64,000 bases of DNA, taken from positions 7,104,026 to 7,168,025 of the forward strand of contig CM043959.1 in the NCBI GenBank assembly GCA_014529385.2. The letters run 5' to 3'. The position numbers and the translations under genes are program-made. Positions 51,500-62,729 of the stretch are shown here, one piece after another (position 1 is the stretch's first letter; the number at the start of each line of letters is the position of its first letter). The stretch comes from Adiantum capillus-veneris. Taxonomy: Eukaryota > Streptophyta > Polypodiopsida > Polypodiales > Pteridaceae. Below the pieces are notes generated by a model. The model was given only the letters and a program-made list of their open reading frames with translations, made no database searches and was not told the origin of the DNA.

Positions 51500-52655
51500 T
51501 TGTCAATGGAGGCCTACTTGGAAATGCAAGGACGTATGTTTTGAACTTCTTGTATATGTTAACATCTATTCTTGTTGATTTGATACTCTTAATGTTAGGT
51601 TTTGTTTTATGTAGTATTTTTTGAGTCCATCTTTTTCATCGTTAAGAATTAAAGGTTTAAATGTAGAGAATAATCTTATAATTTTTTAGTGATGAATCCT
51701 TAGATTAAAAAAAAACACTAGCCTAGACTCAAGAGCTTGAATTATGAGTTTTAGACCTTGTAATATCCCCTTTATTTTATACTTTCAAGGCTAGCATGGG
51801 TAGGTGAACCATACATAGATTCCAATCTCAAGAAGTGTGTTAGACCTTCAAACAACCCCATATAGCTTGGACAAGTGGTGGACCTTTCATGGAGGCTAAT
51901 TCAAACAAGTGTGGTGGTGAACCTTCTGTGGGGTCTAATTGTGGTAGACTTAAAAGGATGTATTTTATTTGTGAGTTTTTCATTTTGAGTTTTTAAGGAA
52001 AATTTTAAACTTTTTTTAATTTTTTTGACCAATTATGTTTTTTTATCAAGTAATATATGGCAATGACATACTTACACAGATAGAGAACATCGAAGGTGGT
52101 GAGAGAAACATTATAATGTATTGAGAGGATTTATATCTTTGTCAAGTCATTATAGACCAATCAAATTTTTTCTCTAGTAATATGTAGGCATGAATTACAA
52201 ACAAAGTTAAAGAAAAATGAAAGTGGCGAGAGAAACATTGAAAATGTTGTGAGAGGAAAAAAAGACTAGGAGAGATAGACTAGCAAGCATACATGGTCCA
52301 CATTCACCTTATTGGGCGCATTTGGTGGACACCCCCTTTTTTTTTGTAAATTTACATATGGACATGGTGTTGTGTGTCAAAAGGGTGTGTGGGATTTCTT
52401 TTGTGAATTTTTAAGCTTGCTTTAGCAAGCACATGTGCATGTAGTGCAAGTCGCTAGTGTAGCACTAGCAGTCACCGGGTTACTGTAAGTGCTCGTTAGT
52501 GAGTTATTTGAAGTATGACTTGTATATAACTAAAAATCATATACAGACATAAAAAGTATAGCTAATATAAAACATTTAGAGGTTTTGGGGTTTCATGCCT
52601 CCTTGATGCTTTTGGATACAATTTTTTGCCGTCGACTAGCCTTTTTTATGTGTAG
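51500..52655. other. AT-rich spacer with a satellite-like scrap
   Basis: There is no recognised gene. At 51834-51893 the phrase CTTCAAACAACC followed by AGCTTGGACAAGTGGTGGAC matches the core of the satellite monomer outside the array. The rest is AT-rich, with poly-A and poly-T runs (51706-51715, 52337-52345). Confidence 0.6.
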
Positions 52656-52920
52656 TCGTGCAAGGGAAACTTGTTGTTCGTGCCAATTTTTCACAAAGAG
52701 AAAAATAGATTTGAAATTTGTGGCCTTCAAAAATTATGTTTTAGAAACTGCAGAGAACTTTTAGGGCAAAAAGAATCTAATTTGGAGATGTGGTTTGAGA
52801 GATACAGTCTGTTTTTCCCACATGATATAGGATATGGCAGCCCACAACAGGCAGCTTGGTGTAAGATAAGTTGTGAAGGCTTATATGTTTTGTGGCCTAT
52901 GAGTAATTTGAAACTTTGAT

Positions 52921-53470
52921 TTTGAAGAATCAATTGGTGATATGAGAATCTCTTTTCCTCAAGTGCCCGTTCTTGTGCATAATTATCCAAGCGTACATTG
53001 GATGGTTGTGCAATGTATGATAAATGGCCATACTTATGCAATTAGTGGCGTGTATGCGTATAGATCCTCTAAAAAATGGGCTACATTGTGGCATGATATA
53101 TCTTTCTATGAGCTTCAGTTCCTATTCATGAACCTCTAATGCCTTCCTTTGTGATGCATCGTCTATGTCTGATAACACCATAGGACACTCACACATGTTT
53201 ACTGCAGAAACCCAAGCTTGGGATCATCTTATTGTGTGTAGGCAAATGCGTGATTTGTGGAGTGTCTTGCATCTAGATGTGTTGGGATACACTTATCAAC
53301 GTAATGTTCAATCCTTGTATAGTGCACAATTAGATTGGTGGTATGTTCTCAACGTGAAGCAATATGATGAATTTGTATGTGAGATGTGGATTGATCATAC
53401 CCTGATGCTATCAAATCCTTCCCCTATTCTATTAACCCTGCACTTTGGGCAATGCTTAAAAGATTAGACT
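52921..53470 (+). pseudogene. LINE endonuclease domain
   Basis: EESIGDMRISFPQVPVLVHN starts the readable part. HWMVVQCMINGHTYAISGVY then matches the 'xxIxxVYAP' strand of APE endonucleases, and SSKKWATLWHDI the helix after it. After a frame change in 53136-53165 come HSHMFTAETQAWDHLIVCRQ and DLWSVLHLDVLGYTYQRN, like the AWxxLxxxxxLxDxW and FTW motifs. ARLD is present as AQLDWWYVLN, and IDHTLMLSNPSPI is the 'SDHxPI' end. The GDFN motif expected near 53130 is not readable. It is a domain of normal order and size, but not functional. Confidence 0.7.
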
Positions 53471-54231
53471 CTCTCTCAAAAGCGCTTGCTACATATCAAT
53501 AATTATTATCTCACACATCTGACATTTTGCGATATGGTTCATGATATTCCCCTACATCTTGACCAAATGCATGGTATATTTAAAGATTATGGCCAACACT
53601 ACATGCAATGTTTATGTGAGGATGTAGAGGGTGCAAAATGTGTGTGTCAAATGCTCCAATATATGGCTGACACATGACCACTATCTGAATGTGAAGTAAT
53701 AGAGTTATACAAGGCCCTTGTGTCTCTTTAGCATACTGATAAATATAAACTAGTTAAATGGAAAACTCGGGCTCGTCAGCGAGTATTTGGGGACAAAGGG
53801 TGTGTTTTGAAATAGTTGTTAAAGAACCCGCATCATTCCCAAGCCTCCCAAGCCAGCAAACAATTTATGCTACATACAGGCTACTGAACAACCTCAAAGA
53901 GTGAGCTTGTTGATACCTACATGGTTTTGTACCATAAGCATATTCTCCTCTAGTTTTAGCTAAAGCTCATTATGCCCAACAAGGTCTCCTCTCTTGGGTG
54001 CATCCAATCCTCTCCCCTTATTATGTGCAAAAAATCAAGGCTAAAATCATTGAAGTTTAATTGCATTTGGCCTTACTTTCTCTTGGCTATTGGAGGTCTC
54101 ACTGTGGAATTCTTTTTATCCTTTTGGGAGCCCCTCAAATTGCCATTGTTGTACACACTGAATGCAACATGAGAGAATAAAAATGTAGGATTTGCATGGA
54201 AAGAGGGATTGCTTAAGCTATTTGTGCACAA

Positions 54232-54470
54232 TTCTCTCATTGGCGGCTAATCTCTTTGATTCCAGTCATATACAAAATTTTCGCCAAGATGATTGTCACT
54301 CATACCTTCTTGCAAGTATTCATTCGGCCCAATATGGTTTCATACCTCATTGAAAAATCATAGATAATTTGGTGAATGTCATGTTTGGAAATGAATACGC
54401 AAAATATACCCAACAAGATGTACTTGTGATACAAGTTGACATTGAAAAGGCCTTTGATGTTGTGTGTGTT
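54232..54470 (+). pseudogene. LINE reverse transcriptase fragment
   Basis: HWRLISLIPVIYKIFAKMIV is the L1-type 'WRPISLLNVxYKIxxKxL' motif. VIQVDIEKAFDVV is the first palm motif (LDxxKAFDxV). Between them GFIPH and IIDNLVNVMFG match 'GFxxGRxIxDNI'. There is one frame change near 54330 and one stop after GFIPH. The FADD motif and everything beyond it are absent. Confidence 0.8.
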
Positions 54471-54514
54471 GGGAATTCATTGTGGATATTGTGCGGTGTC
54501 CAAAGCTAGCCAAT

Positions 54515-54770
54515 ATTGCACACTTCTTATATGATCACAACACTTCCTGAGGGATTGTTGATGGTGAGTTGACTGAGTCTTGGCCTCTTGGATGATCCAT
54601 GAGGCAAGTTTAGTCAGCATTGTACACTTCTTATATGCTAATATGGATTCTTGATGGTGAGTTGATTGAGTCTTAGCCTCTGATTGGATGCTCTATGAGG
54701 CAAAGTTATCCAATATTATACACTTCTTATATGATCACAATGCTTCCTCGGGGATTCTTGGCCTCTTGGA
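54515..54770 (+). repeat. ~100-bp imperfect tandem repeat in the LINE
   Basis: ACACTTCTTATATG recurs at about 54520, 54626 and 54720. Each is followed by GATTCTTGATGGTGAGTTGA or a related form and a 'ctcttggatgatcc' phrase. The spacings are 106 and 94. Confidence 0.8.
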
Positions 54771-54899
54771 TGATCCCTGAATATGAGACAAGGCTGCTCT
54801 CTCAGTGCATTGTTGTTTGCCATTTCCAGAAACCCTTTGATTTTGCAACTAGATCACTTGACTTTCTCTGGTCGCCTTCATGGGCTATGGCTGCCCCCA

Positions 54900-56700
54900 T
54901 CAGGACTGGACATTATTGGACAATCATGTGGGGATGACTTGCAATGATGCATGCCTCGTATTCACCTGAATGAGACCTACAAAATTCTTGTCTTTGTTGT
55001 GTTGCTCAATGTTCTCTATGAGAGAAGTGGTGAGGCTAGCCAAGTGCAAAAGCTCAGACAAGTAGGAGGCCATGGTGATGTCAGCTCCTTTGAGTCCAAA
55101 ATCCAAGGCAATGTCAGGGCCAAAGGAGAGATTTCCAGTAAGGCCATTGATAGCCATCTCTAGCATGAGCTCAAAGAACTGAGCAAACAAGAGTCTGTCC
55201 ATGGCAGCAATAGACACTCTGACGCTATGCATGGGAAAGACTACGAAGGTGCCCCGGAAGTTAGCTCCATGCATTATACAATTAGACAATTATCAATCTA
55301 CACACATGCAACTCTATAAGTAAACCATACATATATATGCATGAGCTATTGCAAAGGTTTATCACGAAGAAAGAAAAACCAACATTCTTATTAAAGGTTG
55401 CAAGAAATAACTTAAAAGAAGTTCAAAATAGGCTCCTCGTTTAATTTTGGAACATGGGTTAGGCAATGACAACTTCTCCTCTCGATTCAAAGGCATTATG
55501 ATATGCTTTAAGCCCTGTTTGATTGTGGAAGATGGGTCATACAATTACAAATTCTACTCTCAATTCAGAGGCATTATCTCTTGCTCTTAGGCACTTTAGG
55601 ATCTCACTAGCTACATTGCCATTGAGAACAATATACGCAACTGTGGATTTCAAGAGTATCATGGAGACCAAAATCAATTATCAAACACTTTTACTCAAAA
55701 ATATTTATGATGGATGAACTGAATCCTATTAATCTTGAATATGTATATAAGCAGAGGATCGCCTGGCCCTCTCAAAAACAACATACAATTTGCGTTCAAC
55801 CATGCCATGTGTGAGGGTGAGGCCTTTATACTGTAATCTCCGCGGAAGCATTGATTTGTGTCATCTGGATGTTGCACGTGAAGATCCTCTTACGTGAATG
55901 CTTCATATCACGGGGGATCACCACCCATGTGCATTGGCTGCATGACAAGGTTGCCAGTCTTCCTTTGTCCTCTCAAAAGCCTGTGCGTATAACTTGGAAT
56001 CGGAGGGTGTGCCACTATGCGCAGCAGGAAAGTGCCCATTGCTCCATCCCTACATTTTACACAGCTGTAGATTACGTACTTGCAGAGAAGGCCACTTCAC
56101 ACTAGATAGGATAATAAAAGCTTCTCTTGGGGCCGTACGTGCTTCTCTTTTAGGGTAAATGCTGCTCTTGAGGGCATGCGTGCTGCTCTTTGGGAGCATG
56201 TTAAAGCACCTTGGTGCTCTTAGGGAGCACGCCGATGGAGCCACATGACCACTACCACAGGAAATGATGTGTACACCCCCGATGCCGGTACATGCGAGTA
56301 GGCATAGATTATTACACGAAGAGTAAGGCCAAGGTGTTTTACAAATGCGTCTTCCTCTCAATCATCTTGCTCAAATACGTGGAATAAGGCTTACACCTGC
56401 TACTACTTAGGGTTGATTGCTCATCCTCCAAGTGGCCCACTCTAAGTAATAATTGGCCACTTCCCTTTTCACGTCTGCTTCCTCATGGCCGGCTACCTCT
56501 GGAACCCTATTGCCCGTAACATGTGTATTACAACCAGTTTATTTGTGTTTGTGTTTGCAGTATGCAAATGCATGATTCTAAGTGTGTTTGCGTGTGAGTA
56601 TGAATTATTGTATTTGCGTCATGTGTTACTATGTGGTTGTGCGTGTGAATGCAAGTGTGTATGTGTGTGTGCATGCGTGCATGTGTGTGTGCATGATTGT
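54900..56700. other. Spacer, no recognised gene
   Basis: A 121-residue frame lies on the minus strand (54924-55289: NCIMHGANFRGTFVVFPMHS at its start, later DIALDFGLKGADITMASYL). It has no motif I can name, and frames on the other strand are equally open. A loose GCTGCTCTT/GGGAGCA minisatellite lies at 56110-56240. From ~56530 on, TGTG-rich sequence leads into the microsatellite. Confidence 0.45.
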
Positions 56701-56712
56701 ATTGGGGAAATG

Positions 56713-56776
<64 letters not shown>
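56713..56776. repeat. (TTG)n then (TG)n microsatellite
   Basis: About eleven TTG units pass directly into about 15 TG units. Confidence 0.97.
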
Positions 56777-56779
<3 letters not shown>

Positions 56780-56799
56780 AAGTTCCGCTATAGGAGCTT

Positions 56800-57345
56800 C
56801 CAATGGAGCACAAATGGAGCTCCTCCATGCCTTGAAAGGCATGGTGAGAAGGCAGAGTGCATGCTGCTTTCTCACCATGCCTTTCAAGGCATGGGAGAGC
56901 TCCAATGGAGCTCCAAATGGAACTCCTCCATGCCTTGAAAGGCATGGTGAGAAGGCAGCGCGCACACTGACTTCTCACCATGCCTTTCAAGGCATGGGGG
57001 AGCTCTAATGGAGTTTCAAATGGAGATCCTCCATGCATTGAAAGGCATGGTGAGAAGGCAACACACACGCTGCCCTCTCACCATGCCTTTCAAGGCATGG
57101 GGGAGCTCCAATGGAGCCCCAATGGAGATCCAAATGGATCTCTTCCATGCATTGAAGAAGAGCTCCATTTGGAGCTCAATTGGGGCTCCCCCATGCCTTG
57201 AAGAAGAGCTCCATTTGGAGCTCAATTGTGGCTCCATTGGAGCTCCCCCATGCCTTGAAAGGCATGATGAGAGGGAAGCATGCACACTGACCTCTCACCA
57301 TGCCTTTCAAGGCATGGAAGAGCTCCATTTGCAGCTCCATTGGAA
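56800..57345. repeat. 103-bp tandem array of long hairpins
   Basis: The unit starts TCCTCCATGCCTTGAAAGGC at 56821, 56924 and 57027 (spacing 103), with altered units after that. Each unit is itself a foldback. In the second unit, 56928-56954 and 56971-56997 are perfect 27-bp inverted repeats around a 16-nt loop. Similar stems lie at 56825-56894, 57031-57100 and 57248-57317. Each arm also holds a small palindrome (CCATGCCTTGAAAGGCATGG). GGAGCTC-type palindromes separate the units. Confidence 0.92.
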
Positions 57346-57499
57346 TGGGTTGTTATGGTAAGAATGGGTTGTGAATTATAGAAAATATGGGTAAAAGATG
57401 TTCATATAGCAGCATGTGGTTGTGGATATGGCCATTGTGGCGCATCCCTTGTTTATACACTTGCTACTCCGACTAAATGGTTTTTGGGGTTAGTCACTA

Positions 57500-58208
57500 A
57501 AGATGCTCTGCTAATTGTGTATTGGTACTGAATTAGTATTGGTAGTAATACGGCTTGTGTTCTATAATATACTAGACTGAAGCTACTTGGGTACGGGTAC
57601 TATAGACAACTGGTATACTAGTGCTCAATTGGTATTGGTAGTGATATTGTAATATACACAACTAGTACTAGTAATGGTACTATTACTTTATTTTATTGAA
57701 CTGATACTGTTGCCACTTTATACTGATCCTAGGACTAGACTGCTTGTGTACAATAGTATACCGATCTGATACTAGGACTACTTATGAGACTGGTATTGGT
57801 GCTAATTGTGTGCTGGTAGTGAACATGTTATGGTACTTAGATTGTTTGTTTAATATAAAAGACTAGATCGGTGCTATTTTGTGTACTGGTACTGGTGCCA
57901 CTTCTGTACTAGTGCTGTACTAATACTGGTATTGGTACTGGATTATATTGATTTGCTACAGATGCTACTTGGGTACTAGGGATACTGGTTTTGGTGTTAA
58001 AAGATGGGTGGACCCCTTGCCCGGCTAGGATAGTATAATGAGAGTGTGTAAATGTCCTTCGGAATTATTTACTGGGGTGAGTTTCACTAGGGAGTACTTG
58101 GTGTCTTATAGTAACTAGTATTGTAACTGGTGTTGTTTGGGTACAATATTATACTAGACTGGTGGTGCTACTTATAAAACTGGTACTGGTATTGTATTGT
58201 TCTGACAT

Positions 58209-58264
<56 letters not shown>

Positions 58265-58720
58265 TGTATTGTGTTAATTTATATATATTGACACTAAGGC
58301 TACTGATATTGGAGCTAGTTCTGGTACTGATGATACTTGTGGACTGGTCTTGATACTGGTGCTATATTATACTAGATTGATACTAGTACTATATTATACT
58401 AGACTGATATTGGTGTTACAAATGTACTTGTGCTGATGCTACGTGTGTATATATTGTAACACTGGAATTGAATTATATTGAACTGGTACAACTGCTACTA
58501 GTGTGATATACTGGTACTATAACTGGTTAGGTTTTATACTAAACTGGTACTGGTGCTACTTATACTAGTACTTCTGGTGTACAAGCACTGAATTTGTACT
58601 GGTTCAATAAGGTTTTTATACTATAATATACTGGACAAGTGCTACTTGTATACTGGTATTGGTGCTACTTGTGGATTGTTACTACACTGGTCCGGTACTG
58701 TTGATACATCCTGAGTACCT
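57500..58720. repeat. Degenerate ACTGGTA-word tract
   Basis: More than a kilobase in which TACTGGTA, CTGGTATTGG, GTGCTACTTG and related words recur without a fixed period. On the plus strand they run in the ACTGGTA sense. Words such as 'ctaatac' and 'actagac' are degraded forms. There is no coding meaning. Confidence 0.85.
58210..58261. repeat. (CA)n microsatellite
   Basis: About 26 CA units within the ACTGGTA tract. Confidence 0.97.
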
Positions 58721-58810
58721 TCTCTTCTTCTTCTAGTCCTTCTTCTTCTTCATAGCTAAATAGGCTCCTTCACTTTCACTTCACTTCATTCCACATTTCA
58801 CTTTACATGA

Positions 58811-58897
58811 ATTATATTTATAAAATATATACATTGAATCACTAAACATGTATTATATTTATAAAATATATACAATAAACACTTATAAAATATATAC
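58811..58897. repeat. 41-bp AT-rich tandem repeat
   Basis: ATTATATTTATAAAATATAT starts at 58811 and 58852, and a shortened copy (CTTATAAAATATATAC) follows near 58881. Confidence 0.85.
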
Positions 58898-58960
58898 TGG
58901 CTCTCAGCAGGACCCTTATCTTCAAGGGTAAAACTCCTGGTTTTAACATTGTTAAGACAT

Positions 58961-59290
58961 TAGGGCCAATTTGGATGAAAAAAGGGCTGTGTAAGGATCT
59001 AAAAAGGGGCAACCTAAAAAAGACCATGAAGATCTTACCAAAACTATTCAACATGGGTACTCATTGGATAGAGCTCATCAAGCGCCACCCATGGACCATT
59101 TGAGCACTAAATTTGGAGTTCATATGCAAAAGTTATGGCTAAAATAGTGCAAAATATTCAAAAATTAAGTGAAGGAGATCTTGACACGTGTACAAAAGTG
59201 CCATACTTTTGGAAATGTGGCTCCTCCTTGACCCTTAGATCAAGAATAGGGAAACCCTAAACAATCCTTTTTTCATCCAAAGTGGCCCTA
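58961..59290. mobile_element. 330-bp MITE
   Basis: The ends TAGGGCCAATTTGGATG... and the inverse of ...CATCCAAAGTGGCCCTA match at 24 of 25 positions (58961-58985 and 59266-59290). There is no coding frame. The outermost bases are TA on both sides, which fits a TA target duplication as in Tc1/mariner-type MITEs. The eight bases further out (TAAGACAT and ATGATATT) do not match, which argues against hAT. Family remains open. Confidence 0.85.
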
Positions 59291-59369
59291 ATGATATTTG
59301 TGAAATGACAATATGTTAGGGAACCGGTAAACCATTAAACTGCATGTAGACCAAAAAAGTAATAAAGCA

Positions 59370-61030
59370 GTATCAATACCAGTTCTACCAGTATTGGCAC
59401 TAAAATTTGAGATTGGTACAAGTACCAATACCAGTGTATCAGAATGTAGAAAGTTTGTTTAAAATGATGCAATTGGCTACCAAAGTCTCTTGAAATTTTG
59501 CTTTCAATTATAAGGTACTTACACAAAAAGGTAGTACCTACGTGAAATGGATAATAGCTAGTGTACCAATTTACTAGGATAGCAGGATAGCAGTACCAGT
59601 ACTACTAGTACTAGTACTGGCACTAGAAATCTAAGATTGGTACCAGTACCAATACTGAGTATGCCAGTTGGTATACTAGTTTAGAAGTATCACAATTTGA
59701 GTATAAGTACTAACAGTACTAGTACTAGCACCGACTGATACCAATACTAGTCTCAGTACCAATATACCAAACCTGTATCGATAACTAGCTCTTTGCAAGA
59801 ATTATGGAATTACCTTTCTGCTATATAAGACTACTAGCTTATACACCTTTTTGGTATTCTCTACATAAACAATGTCTGGAAATCAGTTTTCCAATAAACT
59901 AGTATAGCATTATAACAATATAGATGTGTAGCAGTATCAATATCAGTATTTCCAGTACTAGTACTAGCACTCAGAGTATGAGACTAGTACTAGTACTAGT
60001 ATACCAATTGACCAGGATTGCAGGATAGAAGTACCTGTACTACTAGTACCAGTACTCGCACTGAAAATCTGAGACTCGTACTAGTACTAGTACCACTGCA
60101 CCAGACTGTAAAAGTTTGTTTAAAATGATTTAATTGGCTACCAAAGTCTCTCAAAATTTGGCTTTCAATTATAAGGTTACTTACACAAAAAGGTAGTACC
60201 TATGTGAAATGGATAACAAGTAGTGTACTAATTTACCGGGATAGCAGGATAGCAATACCAGTACTACTAGTACCAATACTACTAGTACGAGTACTTGCAC
60301 TAGAAATCTGAGACTGGTACCAGTACTAGTACGAGTACCAATACTAATTATGCCAGTTGGTATACCAGTTTAGAAGTATTGCAATTTTAGTCCCAGTACT
60401 AATAGTATTGGTAGTAACAGTACTAGTACTAGCACTGACTAATACCAGTACCAATACCAGTATACTAGACCTGTATCAGTACTCGTATATTGGCTCTTTG
60501 CAAGACTTATGGCATATAAGACTAATAGTTTATAAACCTTTTTGGTATTCTTGACATAAACAATGTTTAGAAACCAGTTTGCCAATAAACCAGTATAGCA
60601 CTATAACATTATAGACATGTAGCAATATCAAGACCAGTACTAGCACGGAGAGTCTAAGACTAGTACCAGTACTAGTACACCAGTTAACCAGGATTGTAGG
60701 ATAACAATACCAGTACTACTAGTACAAGATGGAACTGGCACTGAAAATCTGAGACTGGTACCAGTACCAGTACTAGTGTATTAGATTGTAAAAAGTTTGT
60801 TTAAAATGATGTAATTTTATACCAGAGTCTCTTGAAATTTCTCTTTCAATTATAAGGGTACTTACACAAAAAGGTGTACCTATGCGAAATGGATAACAAC
60901 TAGTGTACCAATTTACCAGGATAGCAGGATACCAGTACCAATACTACTAGTACCAGTACTGGCACTGAAAATTTGAGATTGGTACCAGTATCAGTACCAG
61001 TACCAATATATCAGCCTGTTAAAAGTTTGT
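59370..61030. repeat. TACCAGT-word tract with ~670-bp tandem units
   Basis: On the plus strand the words now read TACCAGTAC, ACTAGTACC, AGTACTAG, the opposite sense to 57500-58720. Longer units are present: AAGTTTGTTTAAAATGAT at 59451, 60112 and 60793, and 'ggatagcaggatagcagtacc' forms at 59579, 60240 and 60920. These give periods of 661 and 680-681. A shortened fourth unit begins near 61022. Half-unit copies ('ggattgcaggata') lie at 60014 and 60691. Confidence 0.88.
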
Positions 61031-61429
61031 AATGGTGTAATTGCACTGAAATTTATATTTTAATTGCAGTAAAAGATGTACCTTTGTGACATGGATAACA
61101 ACTAGGATTCCCATGCATCACATGCATACAAAGCCAATGCTAACAAAATGTTATGTTATTTCTATGGATGCAAGTGAGGTCTACTCTCTTTGGTTCAACT
61201 TTTTTGGTGCTTTACTATTTGGAAGATTGATAGATGGTTTGAAGTTTGTGAAGGAGCTTCTTCCTTTTGGGTGGGATCTTGTACCAACTTGATATTGTTA
61301 TTCATTTGTACAAAATTAGGCTATCTAAGTTTGTTTTGTATATTAAACCTTGTATTTATCTGGGTACCTTGGTCTTTGAACATGTACATTGTTGTTTGTG
61401 GGTAATGTCTGTGAGTTATTGAAGTCTTA

Positions 61430-61765
61430 TTGCAACCACAGTGGGATGTTGAAGGTCATCAACATTTCTTAATAGATGGGTCTTTGTCGAGCTTGTTTGA
61501 GTTCCTTCATTCAGACACATTTATACAAGTATTTGATAATGAGAAAGAAAATGATAAAGAAATATCTGAACAAGTTTTAAGCATGCATATGACGTGGACA
61601 TATAGCATGCATATGCTGTGGATATATCGCATGCATCGGCTGTGGACTTATTTGACTCTGATGGCATGCCCTGAAAACATATTTGACTCTGATGGCATGA
61701 GTTGTGGAATGGGGATTTTTTTTGTTTGCATTTTCACGTCATTATATATGCTACCAAAATTTTGA
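61430..61765 (+). CDS. Unknown frame with in-frame 24-bp repeats (possible exon)
   Basis: I do not recognise it. The 111-residue frame starts with a normal-looking globular or helical stretch (HQHFLIDGSLSSLFEFLHSD, then VFDNEKENDKEISEQVL). It continues with three eight-residue repeats (SMHMTWTY, SMHMLWIY, RMHRLWTY) from a 24-bp tandem repeat at 61581-61652, and then a 31-bp repeat (TTTGACTCTGATGGCATG at 61651 and 61682). The first half has a composition like real protein. The repeats may be non-coding. The nearest neighbour with a host-like frame is the FCP1-like exon ~1 kb downstream on the same strand, so both might belong to one intron-containing gene, but no splice link is proven. Confidence 0.25.
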   Translation: MQPQWDVEGHQHFLIDGSLSSLFEFLHSDTFIQVFDNEKENDKEISEQVLSMHMTWTYSMHMLWIYRMHRLWTYLTLMACPENIFDSDGMSCGMGIFFVCIFTSLYMLPKF

Positions 61766-62729
61766 TAGCTTACCAATGTAGTCAAGGTTCAGGGTCTATT
61801 TGGCTAGTCAGTTATATAAGCTTTGACTTGGTGTGCATAGTGATATACAACTCTAGAAATTTTACTTTCTCTCTAAATATTGGAGAAGAGAAGTCATTCT
61901 CTCTCTCTAGGGTTTATAATCTCTTCTTCCAATGGTAACGCGCATAGATACTATCTCTCTAGAATTTATACTTTCTCTCTCTGTCAACCACACATATATG
62001 GAGTCTTATGATGATTGAAAATTACATTAAATAGATACTTTATGCTATGACACATGTTTGGTTTAAAAAACGCAAAAGTTTAATAAAATTGTCAAAAAAA
62101 CTTGAAATGAAAAACTCTCAAATGTTAAATCCCCGACTTAAAACAATAGCCACTTCCTTGCACTAGCTTGGATAAGTGGCAGACTTTGCTTCTATTAAGG
62201 TCTCTATTGAGAGAAGAATTGAATATAGAAGAAGAGAGAGATTAACTAGGCATAGATTTGTAAATTTGTAGAAAAGGGAAATGTGATGGATTACAAAAAT
62301 ACCTCTCATTGTACGAATGTCCAAAACGTCCAAAATCAAAACCTTTGGATAAAGGCTTAACTTTAGACATTAAATCAAGAGGTTATGGCTATGCATGTGT
62401 TGAGACTATTGGTCTACTTGAATGAGGAGACACATAATTTGTTGACTATGACTTTATTTGATGTTTTCAAGTATTTATATGGATAGAAGTCTTAATTACA
62501 TGTGTTAATATGACTTTTAATGGATCAAATCTCAATCAAGTAAATCATGGTTGTTGTTAACTTTATGTGGCCTCAGTATTCACTTAAGTACTAATATTTA
62601 TTAAAGTTGAGTGTGTACAAGTTTTCCACAAAAGATTGTAGTATAGACTAGTGTTGCCTTGTGTACCAATAGTTGCAAGGATTATAATATTTATTTTACC
62701 TTGAATAAACTCCTAAGTTCGACTTCCAC

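Larger units (their letters stand above)
52660..54770 (+). mobile_element. Decayed LINE (non-LTR retrotransposon)
   Basis: An APE-type endonuclease region (about 52940-53470) is followed by an RT region (54232-54470). The order is that of L1-like plant LINEs. The frame is broken by several stops and frame changes in both domains, so it cannot move. Its 5' end may start a little before 52660, and no poly-A tail is visible. The RT is cut short after the first palm motif, where a tandem repetition of ~100-bp blocks begins (54515-54770). Confidence 0.75.

Noticed and set aside
54924-55289. 121-residue minus-strand frame
   Set aside because: It is long enough to notice, but shows no domain or conserved motif. 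The plus strand is also open over much of the stretch, so I did not list it as a gene.
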